Of a stretch of 64,000 nt of DNA, positions 1 to 7,728 are shown piece by piece. The position numbers and the translations under genes were made by a program. Origin of the DNA: Ktedonosporobacter rubrisoli (GTDB lineage Bacteria; Chloroflexota; Ktedonobacteria; Ktedonobacterales; Ktedonobacteraceae). Position 1 is the first letter of the stretch, and every line of letters starts with the position of its first letter. The notes under the pieces are model-generated. The model worked only from the letters and a program-made list of their open reading frames with translations. It was not told where the DNA came from and ran no database searches. The stretch is from positions 2,976,001-3,040,000 of the forward strand of contig NZ_CP035758.1 of NCBI RefSeq assembly GCF_004208415.1, given 5' to 3'.

Positions 1-1
1 T

Positions 2-862
2 ACGTTAACTGCTTATCTTGTAGAGTTGCATCCGCGCCAGCAGCATAATGCAGCAACGGTACATGCTTCGTTGGCCGTCGCCTCGGGTGGCGCTGTTGGG
101 CCATTGTTGGCAGGAATGCTGGCTCAATTTACTTTCCAGCCGATTGTCATGCCCTATCTTGTCCATCTCGGGCTTCTCGGGCCTGCATTTCTTGCGGCCT
201 GGAGCATGCCTGAGACTGTGGCAAAACGCAGCGAGAATAGGCGGCGTTATTTCCCATCCTGGCACTTGCTGAGCTCACTACGCGCTACATTTGTTCCTGG
301 CAGCATTGCAGCCTTTCTTGCCTGGTCGGTGATTGCTCTCTTTGTTGCTCTGGCGCCAACGTATGTAGGGCTTCTGCTGCATATAAATGCGCTCATAATG
401 ACGGGGAGCATCGTATTTCTCCTGCTTGGCGCTTCTGCGGCCACCCAGGTACTCTTACGGAACCTTTATGCCCCACGCGCGATTTTTTATGGGATTGCCT
501 TCCTCCTGCCTGGTCTTGGCTGTGTCGTGGCTGCCGTCCCATTGCACGCTCCTGGTCTCTTGCTGCTTGGCATGGTTATAAATGGAATTGGCCATGGATT
601 AACCTGGATGGGGAGCCTCGCCCTGGTAACACTTAGCGCTCCTTTCTCCAGGCGGGCCGAGGTTCTGGCAGGCTTCTATGTGGCCATGTATTTAGGGGTG
701 GCACTGCCAGTAATTGGTATTGGCTTTCTAAGCGAAGCCATTGGCCTGTACGGAGCTTTCCTGGTATTTGCTGGCGCAGTGTGGATACTGGGCATAGGAC
801 TTCTGCTTCTTCTTAAGCGCGTTTCTTTACGCTCGCTGGCCTCGCCTGGCAACCAGGGGTAA
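2..862 (+). CDS. MFS transporter, C-terminal part (5' end outside window)
   Basis: The reading frame is open to the left edge, so the gene starts upstream and only about 286 C-terminal residues are visible. The first visible codons read TLTAYLVELHPRQ and continue into an MFS-like segment with ASGGAVGPLLAGMLAQ, followed by at least six hydrophobic helices. Between the helix groups sits a basic loop (MPETVAKRSENRRRYF), as expected for the central cytoplasmic loop of a 12-helix major facilitator. It is probably a drug or metabolite exporter in the inner membrane; the substrate cannot be told. A PadR regulator follows in the same direction, and PadR proteins often control exporters, but PadR has its own strong promoter here. 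Confidence 0.75.
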   Translation, partial: TLTAYLVELHPRQQHNAATVHASLAVASGGAVGPLLAGMLAQFTFQPIVMPYLVHLGLLGPAFLAAWSMPETVAKRSENRRRYFPSWHLLSSLRATFVPGSIAAFLAWSVIALFVALAPTYVGLLLHINALIMTGSIVFLLLGASAATQVLLRNLYAPRAIFYGIAFLLPGLGCVVAAVPLHAPGLLLLGMVINGIGHGLTWMGSLALVTLSAPFSRRAEVLAGFYVAMYLGVALPVIGIGFLSEAIGLYGAFLVFAGAVWILGIGLLLLLKRVSLRSLASPGNQG

Positions 863-930
863 GTAGAACAAGGTGTGCTTGAGTTCGGCAATAGAGCAAA
901 TATTTCCCAGCAAGCGCCTTCCTAAGAGCC

Positions 931-959
931 TTGACATCCCTTTTCACCTGGATTATACT
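931..959 (+). promoter_or_regulatory. Sigma-70 promoter of the PadR gene
   Basis: TTGACA (931-936), a 17-base spacer and TATACT (954-959) form a near-consensus housekeeping promoter 49 bases before the PadR start codon. Confidence 0.8.
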
Positions 960-961
960 TC

Positions 962-1000
962 ATATATATGAAAGATATATACATGTGAAATATATAGGTG
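962..1000 (+). promoter_or_regulatory. AT-rich repeated element, candidate PadR operator
   Basis: Directly after the -10 box lie three ATATAT-type blocks (962-970, 974-982, 988-996) around a palindromic ACATGT (981-986). PadR proteins commonly bind AT-rich dyads over their own start sites, so autorepression is a reasonable inference. Confidence 0.45.
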
Positions 1001-1007
1001 TGAAGTT

Positions 1008-1586
1008 ATGGGTAAAGAGAACAAAAGCAAATATGCCCTGCTGGGCATGCTCAGCCTGCTGCCTATGTCGGGCTATGATCTTAAGAAGGCCATTGAAGGC
1101 GGTCTGGGTCATTTCTGGCAAGAGAACTATGCCCAGATCTATCCTATGCTCAAGCAACTCCAGGCCGAAGGCTTGACCATATCGCATAGCGAGAAGCAAG
1201 AAGGCAAACCTGAGCGTCGCATCTATGCCTTAACCGACAAGGGACGAGAGGAACTACGCCGCTGGCTGGCTGGCCCTGTTGAGCATCAGGTCATCCGCAA
1301 CGAACTTTTACTCAAGTTATTCTTTGGCACTCAGGTTCCTCTTCCCGCGAGCATCGAGCACGTACGTGAATATCGAGAAAAGTATATACAGCTTTTGCAG
1401 ATTTTTGAGCAGACTGAGGTGCAAATCAAACAAGAATATGCCACAAATCCCAATCTTCCCTACTGGCTCCTGACACTTAGCAATGGAAAATATGATGCCC
1501 AGGCAGTTATTGCCTGGTGCGATGAAGCCCTGGTTACGCTGGAAAACTTGGCCGAGCCTGAAGCAAGGGAGAAGGAATCAAGCTAG
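1008..1586 (+). CDS. PadR family transcriptional regulator
   Basis: 192 residues. The N-terminal winged helix (about residues 8-85) has the PadR hallmarks: YALLGMLSLLPMSGYDL, then YAQIYPMLKQLQAEGL, and the wing sequence RRIYALTDKGREEL. The C-terminal part (about 90-180) is the helical dimerisation region of the Vir_act_alpha_C type. PadR proteins are repressors released by small phenolic or drug-like ligands. The gene has its own promoter and an AT-rich candidate operator, suggesting autoregulation. Neighbours are an MFS transporter upstream and a carotenoid oxygenase downstream, both on the same strand; either could be a target. Family is certain, ligand unknown. Confidence 0.9.
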   Translation: MGKENKSKYALLGMLSLLPMSGYDLKKAIEGGLGHFWQENYAQIYPMLKQLQAEGLTISHSEKQEGKPERRIYALTDKGREELRRWLAGPVEHQVIRNELLLKLFFGTQVPLPASIEHVREYREKYIQLLQIFEQTEVQIKQEYATNPNLPYWLLTLSNGKYDAQAVIAWCDEALVTLENLAEPEAREKESS

Positions 1587-1633
1587 CTGGCATGGTATCT
1601 GCTTGCACCTGGCTCAGGCAGCTACGCCTAAAG

Positions 1634-1647
1634 CTTATCCGGATAAG
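1634..1647. promoter_or_regulatory. 14-bp perfect palindrome upstream of the carotenoid oxygenase
   Basis: CTTATCC and GGATAAG meet without a spacer. The site lies 74 bases before the oxygenase start and just upstream of a possible TTGCCG -35 box (1652-1657). The symmetry suggests a protein-binding site rather than a terminator, since there is no loop. Confidence 0.45.
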
Positions 1648-1720
1648 AGGTTTGCCGTTATTTTTCAGTTTATGGCAATACTGACGACGATACAACGTGT
1701 AGTAATAAGGAGAAGATACC

Positions 1721-3139
1721 ATGTCTGATACATTTGCTTCTGGCTATATGGCCCTCGATAAAGAAATTACGCTCGATGAGTTACCAATAGAAGGCACAAT
1801 TCCCACCTGGCTTTCGGGCTCTCTCCTGCGTAATGGACCAGCCAAATTTGAGGTCGGACCCGACAAGTTCCGTCATTGGTTTGATGGCTTTGCGATGCTT
1901 CATCGCTTCTCTTTCCAGCATGGGCGCGTCTCTTATGCTAATAAGTTTCTGCAGAGCACAAATTACAAAGTTTCGCTGCAGGAAGGACGCATTGCCCTTG
2001 GTGGGTTTGCCACCGATCCCTGTAAAGCAATCTTTAAGGGTTCTATGACCGAGATGATTCCTAATGCCAACGTGAGTATTAACAAGGTGGCCGATGAGTT
2101 TGTCGCCATGACTGAGGTACCTATGGCCGTCAAGTTTGATCCTCACACCCTTGAAACGCTTGGCGTGACTGCCTATGAAGATCAGCTTAGTGGTCATCAT
2201 GGTTCTGCGCATCCACACTACGATTTTGCCAGCCGTGCAAGCATCAGCTATATTACAGAGTTTGCGCGCGAGAGCCAGTTCAAGGTCTTCTCTATCGAAG
2301 ATGGCACATATGGCCGCAAACTGATTGGCGCATATCTAGTGCAGGAGCCTGCATACATCCATAGCTTTGGTTTGTCTGAACACTACATCATTATTGCGGA
2401 ATTTCCTTATCGCGTAAATCCGCTGAAATTGCTGGCTCGTGATAAACCTTTCATCGAAAATTATGAATGGCGACCCCAGGAAGGGGCGTACTTTGTGGTG
2501 ATGAATCGGCAGGATGGCAGTGTGCTTGGGAGATTTAAGACCGAGGCCTTTTTTACTTTTCACCACATCAATGCCTTTGAACAAGATGGAGCCCTGTTCG
2601 TCGATCTTTCGGCCTATCCATCTCCCGCTGTTGTGAATGATATCTACCTTGAACAACTGCGGGGCAATCCACAACAGGTCGATTCAGCTTCCCGTAGTAT
2701 GTTGCGACGCTATCGTATTCCCCTTGATGCTTCGGCACCTGTGACTTATGAAGTGCTTTCAGAGTACGGCATCGAGCTGCCAACCATTAACTATAAGCGC
2801 TGTAACACGCATGAATATGGGGTTGCCTATGGAGTTGGTAGCAGTAAAGAGCATCCTGAGGCTGTATCAAATCTTCTGCTGCGCGTCGATGTGCGTCGGC
2901 GCCTGACAAAGATCTGGTCACAGGAGGATTGTTATCCCGGCGAGCCCGTCCTGGTTGAGGTGCCAGGTGCGCAGGAAGAAGATGATGGGGTGATTCTCTC
3001 AGTCGTATTGAATGCGCGTAAGGGCAACTCGTTCTTGCTTATCCTTGATGCCCATACCTTTGACGAGATCGGGCGCGCAGAGGTTCCGCATCACATTCCC
3101 TTTGGTTTCCACGGCCAATTCTTCCGTAACGTACAGTAG
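1721..3139 (+). CDS. Carotenoid oxygenase (RPE65/CCD family)
   Basis: 472 residues, normal length for the family. It is a seven-bladed propeller enzyme that uses Fe(II) held by four histidines to cleave a C=C bond in carotenoids, apocarotenoids or stilbenoids. All four ligand regions are visible: AHPHYD (His164), YIHSFG (His214), FHHINAFE (His281/282) and the C-terminal FGFHGQFF (His464). The N-terminal GTIPTWLSGSLLRNGPAKFE is the family entry motif, close to the animal BCO/RPE65 and bacterial retinal-forming type. No signal peptide is seen, so it should be cytoplasmic or membrane-associated. A ribosome site (AAGGAGAAGATACC) supports the ATG. No carotenoid synthesis gene lies nearby, so the substrate is open. 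Confidence 0.92.
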   Translation: MSDTFASGYMALDKEITLDELPIEGTIPTWLSGSLLRNGPAKFEVGPDKFRHWFDGFAMLHRFSFQHGRVSYANKFLQSTNYKVSLQEGRIALGGFATDPCKAIFKGSMTEMIPNANVSINKVADEFVAMTEVPMAVKFDPHTLETLGVTAYEDQLSGHHGSAHPHYDFASRASISYITEFARESQFKVFSIEDGTYGRKLIGAYLVQEPAYIHSFGLSEHYIIIAEFPYRVNPLKLLARDKPFIENYEWRPQEGAYFVVMNRQDGSVLGRFKTEAFFTFHHINAFEQDGALFVDLSAYPSPAVVNDIYLEQLRGNPQQVDSASRSMLRRYRIPLDASAPVTYEVLSEYGIELPTINYKRCNTHEYGVAYGVGSSKEHPEAVSNLLLRVDVRRRLTKIWSQEDCYPGEPVLVEVPGAQEEDDGVILSVVLNARKGNSFLLILDAHTFDEIGRAEVPHHIPFGFHGQFFRNVQ

Positions 3140-3178
3140 CTATATACGTTTGCTGCCGAAAAAATTTTGATCTGCCAA

Positions 3179-3208
3179 CAGGGCTCTTAAGCGCCTGAAA
3201 GAGCCCTG
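3179..3208 (+). terminator. Stem-loop after the carotenoid oxygenase
   Basis: CAGGGCTCTT (3179-3188) and AAGAGCCCTG (3199-3208) form a perfect 10-bp stem with a 10-base loop, 40 bases after the stop codon. There is no clean T run behind it, so it may be a weak terminator or a 3' stabilising hairpin. Confidence 0.6.
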
Positions 3209-3326
3209 ATATGTGATATAGTAAGATATAGCGTGCTTGAAATTTGTCAGCTCTCCAACATCTGAAAAGGTATTCTGTGGCGATTGAGCGAGATTAGTGT
3301 GAGCGCTTCGACGCAAGGAGCAGTTG

Positions 3327-3962
3327 ATGAGCCAGACAGACGAGTTCCAGCCTCTTACCCCTCAACAGCTAACCCAGGCGAGTGCGATGATCGGCAAGGC
3401 TTTTTGGGCGGACCCTCTCTCTATTTATATTTATCCGCATGAAGCCGAACGAGCCCGCCGATTAGTGCTCATGTACAGCATCCCACTGCGTTACGCTTTA
3501 CGCTACGGTGAAACGCTTGTGGCCTCTGGGCTTACAGGAGTGAGCTGTTGGATTTCGCCAGAATATACGAATTTGGACAATCTGCGTATGTTGCGGGTTG
3601 GTGCCCTGCGCGCTGCTTGTGGAATGGGACTCGTGGGATTATGGCGTATAAACGCTGCCGATAGCTATACAAGGAATATTCATCGGCGTTGTATCAGCGA
3701 GCCTCACTGGTATCTATGGTTGCTGGGTGTTGAGCCTGCATTACAGGGCCAGGGTCTTGGAAGCAGACTGCTGAGGGCTGGTCTGGAACGGGTTGATGCT
3801 GCTTCCTTGCCCTGTTACCTGGATACAACGAATCCTGCTAATGTAGCGTTCTATCAGAAGTTTGGCTTCAGACTGGTCCACCAGGCAACTATTCCTGATA
3901 GCAATGTTGGCGTGTGGAGCATGATTCGTTCTCCTCGGCGCATCCTCTCTCGCATTTACTAG
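3327..3962 (+). CDS. GNAT family N-acetyltransferase
   Basis: About 211 residues. The acetyl-CoA pyrophosphate loop is seen as QGQGLGSRLL (about residue 138 on), followed by PCYLDTTNPANVAFYQKFGFRL, the C-terminal beta4-beta5 region of GNAT enzymes. A TTG lies one codon upstream, but AAGGAG at 3315-3320 is well placed for the ATG at 3327, so that start is chosen. The first half (PLSIYIYPHEAERARRLVLMY) resembles the broad class of single-domain GNATs of unknown substrate found in soil bacteria. The gene stands alone between two long intergenic stretches. The acceptor molecule cannot be predicted. Confidence 0.85.
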   Translation: MSQTDEFQPLTPQQLTQASAMIGKAFWADPLSIYIYPHEAERARRLVLMYSIPLRYALRYGETLVASGLTGVSCWISPEYTNLDNLRMLRVGALRAACGMGLVGLWRINAADSYTRNIHRRCISEPHWYLWLLGVEPALQGQGLGSRLLRAGLERVDAASLPCYLDTTNPANVAFYQKFGFRLVHQATIPDSNVGVWSMIRSPRRILSRIY

Positions 3963-4124
3963 CCATAAAAATGGGCAAGAACTAAATATTATTGAGTCTT
4001 TTTTGAGAGGTCTCTTTACTACTTGTACCTCGCCTTGATCTCTTTTGGGAGATAATACCTTGTGTGAAATTGATAACAACATCTCCTTTTTCCAAGTGGA
4101 ATGGTGGAGGTGATCCATTTCGTG

Positions 4125-4144
4125 ACGTGCTATCGTAGGCACGT
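4125..4144 (+). promoter_or_regulatory. Hairpin just before argB
   Basis: ACGTGC (4125-4130) and GCACGT (4139-4144) form a perfect 6-bp inverted repeat around TATCGTAG. It abuts the first possible ATG (4147) and would leave no ribosome site for it, which favours the ATG at 4165. No T-box or Arg box was recognised. Confidence 0.35.
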
Positions 4145-4164
4145 ATATGAAGGAAATAGAAAAT

Positions 4165-5034
4165 ATGAAGGCCATTTCGATCCATGAAAAAGAGGATGAA
4201 CCTTCTTCGCATCACCGCTTACTGGTTGAAGCGGTTCAAGAAACCCTGTCTTTAGTTGCCACGTTGAAGCAAAAGACCTTTGTAGTGAAGCTAGGAGGGA
4301 GCGCGCTTGAATACCAGCGTGCTGTCTTGCAGGATCTCATCTGGCTGCATGACTTAGGTGTTAAGGTCGTTCTGGTTCATGGCGGCGGACCCTCGATTAC
4401 CGCGTGGTTGCAAAAGCTACATATCCCTACCCGATTCGAGCAAGGGCAGCGTGTAACAGATGCCCAAACCCTGGAAGTTGTGCGTATGGTTTTGTGTGGT
4501 CACATTAATCGGGAACTTGTGGCGCTAACCACAGAGATGGGTGGAGATGGGGTTGGTTTGTGCGGTACAGATGGTCATATGATCCAGGCCCATGTTGCTA
4601 ATGAACGGCTCGGTCTGGTCGGCGAGATTGATACAATTGATGCCAGCCTGGTGCTTCACCTGGTAGCTCTTGGCTATATTCCGATAATCGCGCCATTAGG
4701 TCTGGGAGCCAATAATACCTGCCTCAATATCAATGCTGACCTGGTTGCTTCGCGGCTGGCAGGCGCTCTCAAAGCTGACAGGCTCATCTTTTTGAGCGAC
4801 GTGAATGGAATACATCTGCCTGACGGAACAAATCTAGCAGAACTTGATGCAGCACAAGCTACAGCCTTGATTGCTGAGGGAATTATCTATGGGGGAATGA
4901 TTCCCAAAATTAAGGCATGCTTGCAGGCTTTAGCCGATGTTCCACGTGTGCATATTGTCAGTGGGGCTGTTTCGCATGCCTTGCTCTCGGAAATAGAAGG
5001 TCATTCTCATATGGGAACAACTATTACCCGCTAA
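4165..5034 (+). CDS. argB: Acetylglutamate kinase
   Basis: About 289 residues. Phosphorylates N-acetyl-L-glutamate with ATP, the second step of arginine synthesis, in the cytoplasm. Amino acid kinase motifs are all visible: KLGGSAL for ATP phosphate binding, LVHGGGPSITAWL for the substrate loop, NINADLVASRLAGALKADR, the LSDVNGI segment, and GGMIPKIKACLQAL near the C-terminus. An ATG at 4147 is possible, but AAGGA at 4150-4154 fits the ATG at 4165 better. No argC, argJ, argD or argR is adjacent, which is unusual because arg genes are often clustered. A GNAT gene follows 154 bases later but lacks obvious acetylglutamate synthase features. The assignment to argB is strong; LysZ-like use in another pathway is less likely. 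Confidence 0.9.
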   Translation: MKAISIHEKEDEPSSHHRLLVEAVQETLSLVATLKQKTFVVKLGGSALEYQRAVLQDLIWLHDLGVKVVLVHGGGPSITAWLQKLHIPTRFEQGQRVTDAQTLEVVRMVLCGHINRELVALTTEMGGDGVGLCGTDGHMIQAHVANERLGLVGEIDTIDASLVLHLVALGYIPIIAPLGLGANNTCLNINADLVASRLAGALKADRLIFLSDVNGIHLPDGTNLAELDAAQATALIAEGIIYGGMIPKIKACLQALADVPRVHIVSGAVSHALLSEIEGHSHMGTTITR

Positions 5035-5188
5035 GATATGCAACTTCGTGCCTGGAAAGTGCTACCACTCTCTTATAAGCCAGAAAGCGTCTATGGAAGG
5101 GATTACCAGGAAGAATAGTTTCCAAATGGCTGTGGGTGAAAATAGCGCAAAAACTTCTGGCGTATTCCTTGAATGAAGGATAGTATAT

Positions 5189-5749
5189 ATGTCACAAGAG
5201 AATCTGCTAGTTCGTGAAGCACGCCTGGATGATAGTCGAGCAATTGCTGGCATCATTCAGGCAGTAGGTTGGTCCGAGCAGATCAGCAGCGAATCGCTTG
5301 TGCAGATGCAAGCCCAGGTTGCCGACCGCATCGAACACTGTCTTCGTGAAGATAATCATACGATACTGGTGGCTGAGCGTATAACAGTGGGAGAAGGGGT
5401 ACATTCTTGCTCATCTGAGCCTCCGCAAGGAATAGTGGTTGGCTATGTTGCTGTCCACTGGTTCTTTCATTTACAGCGTGGGAGCGATGGTTATGTCTCT
5501 GAATTGTTTCTCCATCCCGATGAGACAGGACATGGTATCGGCAGCCGTCTCCTTGATGCCGTATCTGCTTATGCTCACCGCCGTGGCTGTACACAACTAA
5601 TCCTGGTTAACAGGCGCATTCGCGAATCATATAGGCGCCATTTCTATGCAAAACACGGCTGGGAAGAGCAGCCAGAATCAGCTTTTTTTGCTCTCGTTCT
5701 GCCCGAGCAGAATGAAAAACACCAGCACGCCTGTTCTCCAGTATCGTAG
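5189..5749 (+). CDS. GNAT family N-acetyltransferase
   Basis: 186 residues. It opens with VREARLDDSRAIAGII, the usual GNAT start, and has the acetyl-CoA loop in GHGIGSRLLDAVSAYAHRRG, then YRRHFYAKHGWEE, the terminal beta-strand region. A beta-bulge strand GYVSELFLHPDE precedes the loop. The ribosome site GAAGGA lies about 10 bases before the ATG. It follows argB on the same strand, so a role in acetylglutamate formation was considered, but the sequence looks like a general small-molecule or amine acetyltransferase. A strong bidirectional terminator follows the gene. Confidence 0.82.
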   Translation: MSQENLLVREARLDDSRAIAGIIQAVGWSEQISSESLVQMQAQVADRIEHCLREDNHTILVAERITVGEGVHSCSSEPPQGIVVGYVAVHWFFHLQRGSDGYVSELFLHPDETGHGIGSRLLDAVSAYAHRRGCTQLILVNRRIRESYRRHFYAKHGWEEQPESAFFALVLPEQNEKHQHACSPVS

Positions 5750-5768
5750 TCACTTGCCATAAGAAATG

Positions 5769-5808
5769 TCTCACATCTTTTGCCCAACTATACGCAAAAG
5801 ATGTGAGA
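5769..5808. terminator. Bidirectional terminator between convergent genes
   Basis: A perfect 15-bp stem (5769-5783 with 5794-5808, core CTCACATCTTTTGC) and a 10-base loop lie between the stop codons of the convergent GNAT and SIS genes. Confidence 0.8.
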
Positions 5809-5957
5809 TGCCTTTATCAGAAACGAAGCCATAATACTGCTATGTTTCATGATTTGTAGTATGGCGGAAACAGCTATAGCTTGCTCTCTTCTGAGATAGG
5901 CGCCATTTCTCATGACTGTTGTGTAGATAGCTACATTCCACAGTACTAAACGTAATG

Positions 5958-7043
5958 CTACAATTTTACCTGCTTAGAGCCTGCGGCGAAGCGTGGATCT
6001 TCGAGGCGGAAGCCGTCAGGATTGGTACCTTTTTGTATGGCAAGATAATAAGTAAAGAGCTGTAGGGGTAAAAGGCAGGTGAGAGCAGTTAGCGGCTCGT
6101 ATGTTGATGGAACAGAGACTACGGCCGCAGCTCCCTGGTAGGGCTGGTTATTTTTAGTATTGGAACCATCGTCAAGCAGGAGATAGGGTATGCCAACAGC
6201 CCGAACCTGAGCAGAGAACTGGGCAACGCGTTCCTGGGCCGCGCCTTTGGGCGCGATGAGAATAAACAAGTCTTCGGGCTCTACACATTGGAATGGACCA
6301 TGAAGCATAGCCTCCACTGACATTCCCTCAGCCTGCAAATAGGAAGATTCCTTGATCTTCAGAGCGATCTCTTGCGCTGTAACGGCGGAAGGTCCACCAC
6401 CCACCAGCCAGATGCGCCGGGCCTGGAAATATTGGCTTGCCAATGTTTGCACCTGCTCTTCACTTTCCAGACATGTCTTGAGAAGCTCGGGTAAATTTTC
6501 TAGTGAAAAGGCAATAGTCCCAGTTCTGTGCTTTGTCAACGTATTGGCGAGCACAGCCAGCGTGACGATTGCCGCGCAATAGCTAATAGTATGGGCTGAG
6601 GCTTTATCTTGCTCTACTGTCTTGAGCGTATAGCTGGCGTAGCGAGCGCTGACAGGTTCTCCCTGACCGGTGATGAGTAGCGTAGTACAGCCGGCTTCGT
6701 GGGCTCTTTTAAGGGCTTCAATGCCGTAGACTTTGCTGCCGCGATGGCTTACGAGGATGACAACATCCTCGGGACTCAATGTCGGACCATAGAGGGCAAA
6801 ATCAAAGGCATGCATAGCCTGAGTTGTGATGCCAGCCTCGCGAAAGAGCAGATGGCCGATCTGTGCGGCATGAAACGAGGTGCCTATACCAATCAGAAAG
6901 ATGCGCCGAGCCGCGTTGAGCTTTTCTACGCTCGTGCTAGCAATCTGCTCAGCATCTCTGGCCACATTGGCGCTGGCCTCGGGCTGAGCCATAATAGCTT
7001 CATACATATGATAGGGGTGATGCGTGCGTGGTTCTGCAACCAT
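5958..7043 (-). CDS. Double SIS-domain sugar isomerase (GlmS C-terminal-like)
   Basis: 361 residues, made only of two SIS (phosphosugar-binding) domains. It matches the isomerase half of glucosamine-6-phosphate synthase without the glutaminase domain: GIGTSFHAA (GlmS GCGTSYHAG), VSHRG in place of VSQSGET, then VGGGPSAVTAQEIALKIKES and EAMLHGPFQC (GlmS ELKHGP). The end TYYLAIQKGTNPDGFRLEDP also matches GlmS-like proteins. Such stand-alone enzymes isomerise or deaminate amino-sugar phosphates. It is divergent from an NTF2-fold gene and near a mannosidase/ABC importer block, fitting amino-sugar use. The Q-S to H-R change in the first phosphate loop suggests a substrate other than that of GlmS. 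Confidence 0.85.
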   Translation of the reverse strand: MVAEPRTHHPYHMYEAIMAQPEASANVARDAEQIASTSVEKLNAARRIFLIGIGTSFHAAQIGHLLFREAGITTQAMHAFDFALYGPTLSPEDVVILVSHRGSKVYGIEALKRAHEAGCTTLLITGQGEPVSARYASYTLKTVEQDKASAHTISYCAAIVTLAVLANTLTKHRTGTIAFSLENLPELLKTCLESEEQVQTLASQYFQARRIWLVGGGPSAVTAQEIALKIKESSYLQAEGMSVEAMLHGPFQCVEPEDLFILIAPKGAAQERVAQFSAQVRAVGIPYLLLDDGSNTKNNQPYQGAAAVVSVPSTYEPLTALTCLLPLQLFTYYLAIQKGTNPDGFRLEDPRFAAGSKQVKL

Positions 7044-7167
7044 AACAAATGTCTGCCTTTCTTGAATTGTAAGCCTGGAGGAGGTTGCTTCTATCCTACA
7101 CCATGAGTGGCATTAACAAAAGAGCCACTGTGGTAGAAAAGTAGAAGGCCACAAGCAAATTTTTGCT

Positions 7168-7196
7168 TTGCACTGAGGAGAAAAGCAGGCTATACT
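7168..7196 (+). promoter_or_regulatory. Promoter of the NTF2-fold gene
   Basis: TTGCAC (7168-7173), a 17-base spacer and TATACT (7191-7196) form a strong sigma-70 promoter that fires into the operator palindrome directly downstream. Confidence 0.75.
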
Positions 7197-7198
7197 AA

Positions 7199-7221
7199 AA
7201 ATGGTTTCCCGGAAACCATTT
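7199..7221. promoter_or_regulatory. 23-bp operator palindrome at the transcription start
   Basis: AAATGGTTTCC (7199-7209) and GGAAACCATTT (7211-7221) are perfect 11-base arms around a single C. The site begins three bases after the -10 box, so a bound protein would block initiation. The cognate regulator is unknown. Confidence 0.75.
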
Positions 7222-7278
7222 GAAAGGACATTTCAAGAATAAAGGTGCCCTTACCAGTTAAAGTAAGGAAGAAATACC

Positions 7279-7692
7279 ATGAAACATATCTCCCGTCATC
7301 CAGGTATACAGCTGCTCGAAGAAGCGTTTCAGGAATTTTTGGCCACAGGAAAATTTACAGTCGAGCGCTACTTTTCGCCTGAATACGAGCAGTGGTCAGA
7401 TGGCGCGCGGCTTGATTACGCAGCGTTTGTGCAACACCTGCAGGCTTTAGCAGAACGAAAGAGGCAAGGTTACTCCTTCGACAGCTTTACGATTCACGAA
7501 ACTGTGGTTGAAGGCGATAGGTTCGTCTCACGGCATAGTTTGAGCGGGAAAGATGCGCAAGGAAACCCCTTTACAGTTTTCGTACTTGCCCTCTTTGAGG
7601 TGCGCAACGGACTTCTTGCGCGTTGCTGGGAGCTCTCTCACATGCAAGGTGGCAGTGCCGCTGACCGGGCGTTTGCCTCGATACGAGAATAG
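7279..7692 (+). CDS. NTF2-fold / SnoaL-like protein
   Basis: 137 residues. The pattern of an N-terminal helix pair, YFSPEYEQWSDGARLDYAAFVQHLQALAERK, then alternating beta strands (TIHETVVEGDRFVSRHSLSG, TVFVLALFEVRNGLLARCWELS) is that of SnoaL-like/NTF2-fold cone proteins. These act as small isomerases, cyclases or ligand-binding proteins. No catalytic residue can be named. The ribosome site GTAAGGAAG precedes the ATG. A clear promoter with an overlapping 23-bp palindrome shows that the gene is tightly regulated, and it is transcribed alone, ending before the convergent ABC permease gene. Confidence 0.75.
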   Translation: MKHISRHPGIQLLEEAFQEFLATGKFTVERYFSPEYEQWSDGARLDYAAFVQHLQALAERKRQGYSFDSFTIHETVVEGDRFVSRHSLSGKDAQGNPFTVFVLALFEVRNGLLARCWELSHMQGGSAADRAFASIRE

Positions 7693-7728
7693 GAGAGCTC
7701 ATATACGCTTTTTCCCTGACCTGAAAAT

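Noticed and set aside
4081..4146. T-box-like GGTGGAGG sequence before argB
   Set aside because: The T-box core with its ACCGCG partner, specifier loop and terminator is absent; only short dyads are present.
5189..5749. Downstream GNAT as acetylglutamate synthase
   Set aside because: Beyond the general acetyl-CoA loop the sequence shows no feature specific for glutamate acetylation; position beside argB alone is weak.
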